Source of the DNA: Heterodera schachtii
Lineage: Eukaryota > Nematoda > Chromadorea > Rhabditida > Heteroderidae
Reading direction: 5' to 3'
Assembly: GCA_023374025.1 (NCBI GenBank)
Contig: SIJG01000003.1
Location: 1,388,959 to 1,452,958 of the forward strand
DNA length: 64,000 nt
In this document: positions 60,346 through 64,000 of the stretch, piece after piece
How the letters are laid out: the number at the start of each line of letters is the position of its first letter
Position numbering within the stretch: position 1 is the first letter of the stretch
The notes under the pieces: model-generated
Database searches by the model: none
Told to the model about the DNA's origin: nothing
What the model saw: the letters and a program-made list of their open reading frames with translations, nothing else
Program-made: the position numbers and the translations under genes

Positions 60346-61117
60346 TTTTTAAATTGCTGTTTTCAAGTACAATCTTAAAGATAAGCAAATTTCAATTTCC
60401 CGCATCATTTTCAAGTAGTAATTGCCATTCAAGTACGAGTCCCATCCCTGATTTAATAGTATTTTTTAAAAACAATTCATTAATTCAATTAATGTTCAAT
60501 TTTAATTTATTTTTTTCTTATATTTTTCATTAATAAATCCAACCAACACTATAATTTATGGGCGGTTTTTTTCCACCAAAACATTAAAAATGATTAACAT
60601 AAATATTTTTACGGATTCCAAACCGTAAAAATTTTCCAATTTTTTTATTATTTGTATTAAAAATGTTTTTGGCTAATTTTATTTTCTGCATTTTTGTGTT
60701 TGTTTTTGCCGAACTTTTTGCCCGATTAAATGGAAAGTAGGCAAAACTAAGTGGTTTTTGCTTCTGTGGGTCAAAAATACAGCACTTTTGACATAATAAA
60801 ATTATTTGTTCGAATTCCGAATATTCAAGGTTAAGAATTTGATGAAATATAATCCTACATTTTCCAAAAAATAAATAATTTATTAATAAAAACATGCAGT
60901 TCTTTAATATAATTTAAAAAATTAAGCACTCTTACGTTGCAAGTGTCTAAATCCAATCCGTGGCCAAACCAAGTGTTTTACCGTAGTAAAAAAGGCTCAA
61001 GGTAATTTGGTCATATGCTTAATTGCTCTTGCCGTCTTCGGGCCTACATTTCTGTTTTTGGCATTTTTTTATAATTTTTTAACAGTAAAACGAAAAATAG
61101 ATCCGTTAAAATATTTT
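60346..61117. other. Intergenic, nothing firm
   Basis: It contains the second copy of the AAGTACGAGTCCCATCC phrase and an AT-rich minus-strand frame (60584-60895) of mostly Lys/Asn/Ile/Phe codons that I judge to be composition-driven. Confidence 0.35.
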
Positions 61118-61203
61118 AACATCATTTCTTTTTCCACCTCCAAATTGTGTCGTGAGAAATGTCCAATTCTTTACAAATTCTTTCTGTTCGCCTTGACCAA
61201 ATA
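61118..61203 (-). pseudogene. HTH module 2 relic, opposite strand
   Basis: Reading the minus strand gives LFGQGEQKEFVKNW, then a shifted HTFSRHNL-type helix and a WKKEM-like end. This is clearly module 2 of the family, decayed and inverted relative to its neighbours. Confidence 0.45.
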
Positions 61204-61568
61204 ATATTTTAAATTTTTTATAAATTTTTTTATTTTTAATTATGAATTTTTCCAAAATATTGCTTAAAATTTGAAGTAAGCAAATGAAGAAAAACGAAAA
61301 TGTTGTGCTGCTTTTTCTGTTATATAATTATTTTCGTTTTTTTTTATTTTTACATTTTGACGCATAATTTTTTTTTAATAAAATGAAATAATTTTTACCG
61401 AAATATGAAAAGTAAGTAATCACTTTTTTGAGTACAAATCAGAAATGTCAGGACATTTTCGATTTTTATTATTTGCTTACCTCTAAAAATGACAAATTTA
61501 AGCAATATTTGATGACATAAATTCATATTAAAATCATTTAAAGAGAGATAAACCATTCAAATAATAAA

Positions 61569-62250
61569 ATGAATTTATTGTATGTAATATTTTTTATATT
61601 TTTCTTTATATAACTGAATCCGGCAAAATTCGACCAAATTTTGACGAAATATTCGGCGGAGAATGGGACAAAAATGAAAGAGAACAAAAGGCAATAAAAA
61701 TTGAACAAAATGACCAAACGGAGCAAAATGATTTTGTTGATCAAATGCGTGGAGGAAATCGAAATGGTCCAAATGATCAACAAAAAAGAGAAATGATTCG
61801 AAAATTTGAAGCAATTAAAGAAAAGTTGGAGACAGAAATTGGAAAATTATTAGGCACAAATCGCGACAAAATATACAAATGGAAAAAAGAATTAAATTTA
61901 AATAAAATATGGAAAAGAGTTTTTATGAGGACAAAAAGAAAGAATTCATTGAAAGATTTAATGAATTTAAAAGTTTATATATCCAAGGCAAACAGAAAGA
62001 ATTTGCGAAGGAATTGGGCATTGATAAAACAACATTTTGGAGATGGAAAAAAGAATTAACACCAAAATATAATAAAAGTAAGAAAGTTTAAGCAAAAAAA
62101 AGTACTCCAACGAGGACAAATTGAAAAAGATGAAGCAATATTTTGAAATTAAAGAAGGAAACCCAAAATTTAGTGATGAATTAATTGCTAAAAAATTGGG
62201 AATTGGAAGTCGAACTTTGAGAAAGTGGAAAAAGAAAATTGCTTCCATGT
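61569..62250 (+). pseudogene. Secreted HTH-repeat protein, copy with collapsed intron
   Basis: The leader MNLLYVIFFIFFFI stops after a lost base; next frame ESGKIRPNFDEIFGGEWDKN, linker, KFEAIKEKLETEIGKLLGTN and module 1. A deletion near 61905 shifts frame; module 2 is well preserved in the third frame (GKQKEFAKELGIDKTTFWRW). At 62083 the usual phase-1 donor GTAAGA is followed after only 15 bases by TTTAAG, so the intron has shrunk below any workable size. Module 3 follows (ELIAKKLGIGSRTLRKWKKK), stop at 62248-62250. Confidence 0.6.
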
Positions 62251-63354
62251 GATTTTTTGAAGGAGTTTTCATATTTCCTTTTTGGCCTACAAAAATGCAT
62301 TTTTTTTAAATTGAAAAATCGATAAAGGAATTAGTTAATTACTTAATAAATAACTAATTATGGCATTAAATTCATTGTCATAAAAGACCAATATTTTTAA
62401 AATTCGCGAAACTTTGTTAATTTTAATGCCTGATAAATTTTAAATTTAAACAAGACGGTCGACCCATGGAATGGTTGACCTAATTGCCGCCAAAAAAGGA
62501 CAATTGGCAAATCGTAATTGGCTATTTGAAATAATTTTCAAAATTCAGCAAAAAAGGCATTTTTATTCAGCGATTTTTAGGACATTTATTGTTAGGTAAT
62601 TTTTCAACGTAAAATTATGCTTGATTTAGAACATAAAAATGTGAATTTAGCCGAAAAATTTCAACTCTGATAGAAATGTAAATTTGATTACATCGGTTGC
62701 CCAATTTCTCAATTTCAGTAATTGTTACCCCGCAAGGTTTTATTATTTTTTTCAGTTCCGCCATTTAAGTACTAATTGTAAAAAGGAAATTTCAGTGCCA
62801 TTTCGAAGATAAATTTATTTTTCGGAATTTTCTTTGCTAAAATTCAAATTTTGCCTTTAAAAAGTGAAAAAAATCACTAAAAAAGCATAAAAAATGAATG
62901 TTAGAGGCTTCAAACTAAGTGTATAACATTTTTTAGAATATTAAAAGCCAATAAAACACTAAACAAATTCAATTATTGCAATATTTTTAAATTTTTATAA
63001 ATATTTTTTTGTATTTATTTTAAGATTTTTTTGCATATTTTGCCATTTTTCATCTAATATTTTCCGATTTGAATATCTCTTAGGAAAAAATTTTGATTAG
63101 GCCTAAAATGAAATCCAACTCTGAATGGATGCGCGAGTGGGTCAACAGTGAGCTTCACTGGCGAAAACCTTGAGAATTTTTTGATTATCAATTACAAAAA
63201 CAACCGATAAAACTTATGAGTAATAAAAATTTTTTAATTAATTTACACCCCTAATTTTCAAGTTTTTGTGCATATTTGATGCATATTTGGCAATTTTATT
63301 TGCATATTTATGCGCATAACTTGGCCATTTTTCGTGCATATTTTTGGCATCCCT
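62251..63354. other. Intergenic, nothing recognised
   Basis: AT-rich; TTTTTGTGCATATTTGATGCATATTTGG-type phrases at 63260-63350 resemble the 9590-9800 region (GGCACATATTTGG), probably an old repeat. No gene was seen. Confidence 0.35.
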
Positions 63355-64000
63355 GCTGATCAGAAAAAGAGAGAAATTGTCAACAAATTTGAATCAATTA
63401 AAGAAAAGTTGAGAGAAAAAGGAAAATTTAAATCGAACCACCAAAGTAAAATTGAAACAAAAATTGCAAAATTATTAGGAGCAAATCGGGAATTAATGCA
63501 AAAATGGAAAAATGAATTAAATTTAAATAAAAACAAAATTAAAAAGAGTTTTTATGAGGATAAAAAGAGCGAATTCATTAAACATATTTGAAGAATTTAT
63601 AGAATTATATGGCCAAGGCAAACAGAATGAATTTGTGAAGGAATTGGGCATTCGAAGAGAAACATTTATACGATGGGAAAAAGAATTAGCGCCAAAATGC
63701 CATAAAAGTGAGAGAAACTTTTCAGTGAAGTTAAACTAAAACTACGTGCCAAAATTATTTCGGAGGCATAAATGCCACAATTTGAGCTAAGATCTCTCCG
63801 AATCCCGTTTCTGGTGCCCATACGCAAACAATAGAGCGCACTTGCGATCAGCAAAAACGCGCAACAAAAAACAACACGGCACACATCGCCAAATGCTTGA
63901 CTCGTAGCTGTTTATTTAAAAAAAAAAAAAAATCAAATTTTGGTCATATAACGGAAAAGTACCAAATTATTGACAAAATAATTGCCAAGAAATTGGGTTG
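63355..64000 (+). pseudogene. HTH-repeat gene, truncated at both ends
   Basis: It starts inside the gene (DQKKREIVNKFESIKEKLRE), then module 1 (KIAKLLGANRELMQKWKNEL) and linker. A one-base change at 63585 shifts the frame before an intact module 2 (GKQNEFVKELGIRRETFIRW) ending at 63710. The splice donor has become GTGAGA. At 63960-64000 a piece of module 3 (KIIDKIIAKKLG) appears after about 240 bp of unrelated sequence and runs off the window. Confidence 0.55.
63750..63884 (-). CDS. Possible first exon of a small secreted protein
   Basis: A minus-strand ATG at 63884 opens MCRVVFCCAFLLIASALYCL, a good signal peptide, followed by a basic RMGTRNGIRRDL stretch and one further cysteine. A GTAGTT donor is available at about 63748. 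The G+C content is higher than around it, and it sits in the insert that separates modules 2 and 3 of the HTH relic. No partner exon is visible to the left. Unproven. Confidence 0.3.

Noticed and set aside
1..64000. CRISPR array or bacterial operon
   Set aside because: There are no regularly spaced identical short repeats; the spliced genes, short introns and retroelement types are eukaryotic.

Overview
This window is eukaryotic and almost certainly nematode. It is AT-rich and its introns are very short (42-66 bp). It carries an srsx-like chemoreceptor gene, type IV collagen exon relics, and a BEL/Pao retroelement with a phlebovirus-type glycoprotein, an arrangement known from nematodes. A plant-parasitic (cyst-type) nematode is a guess from the many small secreted-protein genes; nothing proves the genus.

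Layout. 0-13.4 kb: a segment at 1-2610 is repeated at 11642-13403. Between the copies lie minus-strand exons of unrecognised genes, one with a clear signal peptide (10142 to 8876). 13.8-34.2 kb: an old gag-protease fragment (plus strand) is split by an 18,142-bp BEL/Pao element on the minus strand with matching LTRs (15110-15731, 32629-33251) and a 5-bp target duplication GTCCC. 34.5-39.1 kb: relics of a secreted helix-turn-helix (HTH) repeat family, a decayed gypsy RT and a long-TIR element. 40.2-43.5 kb: a complete 8-exon, 323-residue 7TM receptor gene with a duplicated exon cassette. 44.2-46.1 kb: a 5'-truncated LINE split by a hAT-like MITE. 46.5-51.1 kb: a Ty3/gypsy element with near-identical LTRs and target duplication GTAGC. 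52.6-64 kb: a short two-exon gene start, many copies of the HTH family, another hAT-like MITE and collagen relics.

The main discovery is inside the BEL/Pao element. One open frame of 3,367 codons runs through gag, protease, RT, RNase H, integrase and a Gn/Gc-like envelope. After the envelope's last membrane anchor it contains what reads as the PAZ domain of an Argonaute, then a further hydrophobic signal, then a polyQ/acidic/zinc-knuckle protein. The whole envelope-PAZ-polyQ block is duplicated in tandem (4,792-bp unit), and the polyQ module is amplified again (869-bp unit). A retroelement carrying an Argonaute PAZ domain would have an obvious route to interfere with, or exploit, small-RNA silencing; that role is inference.

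A second theme is a local family of at least eleven copies or relics of a gene encoding a signal peptide followed by three HTH modules. Most copies carry single-base frameshifts in homopolymers. The same kind of lesion affects the otherwise young gypsy element, so either many genes are dying or the assembly has homopolymer errors.
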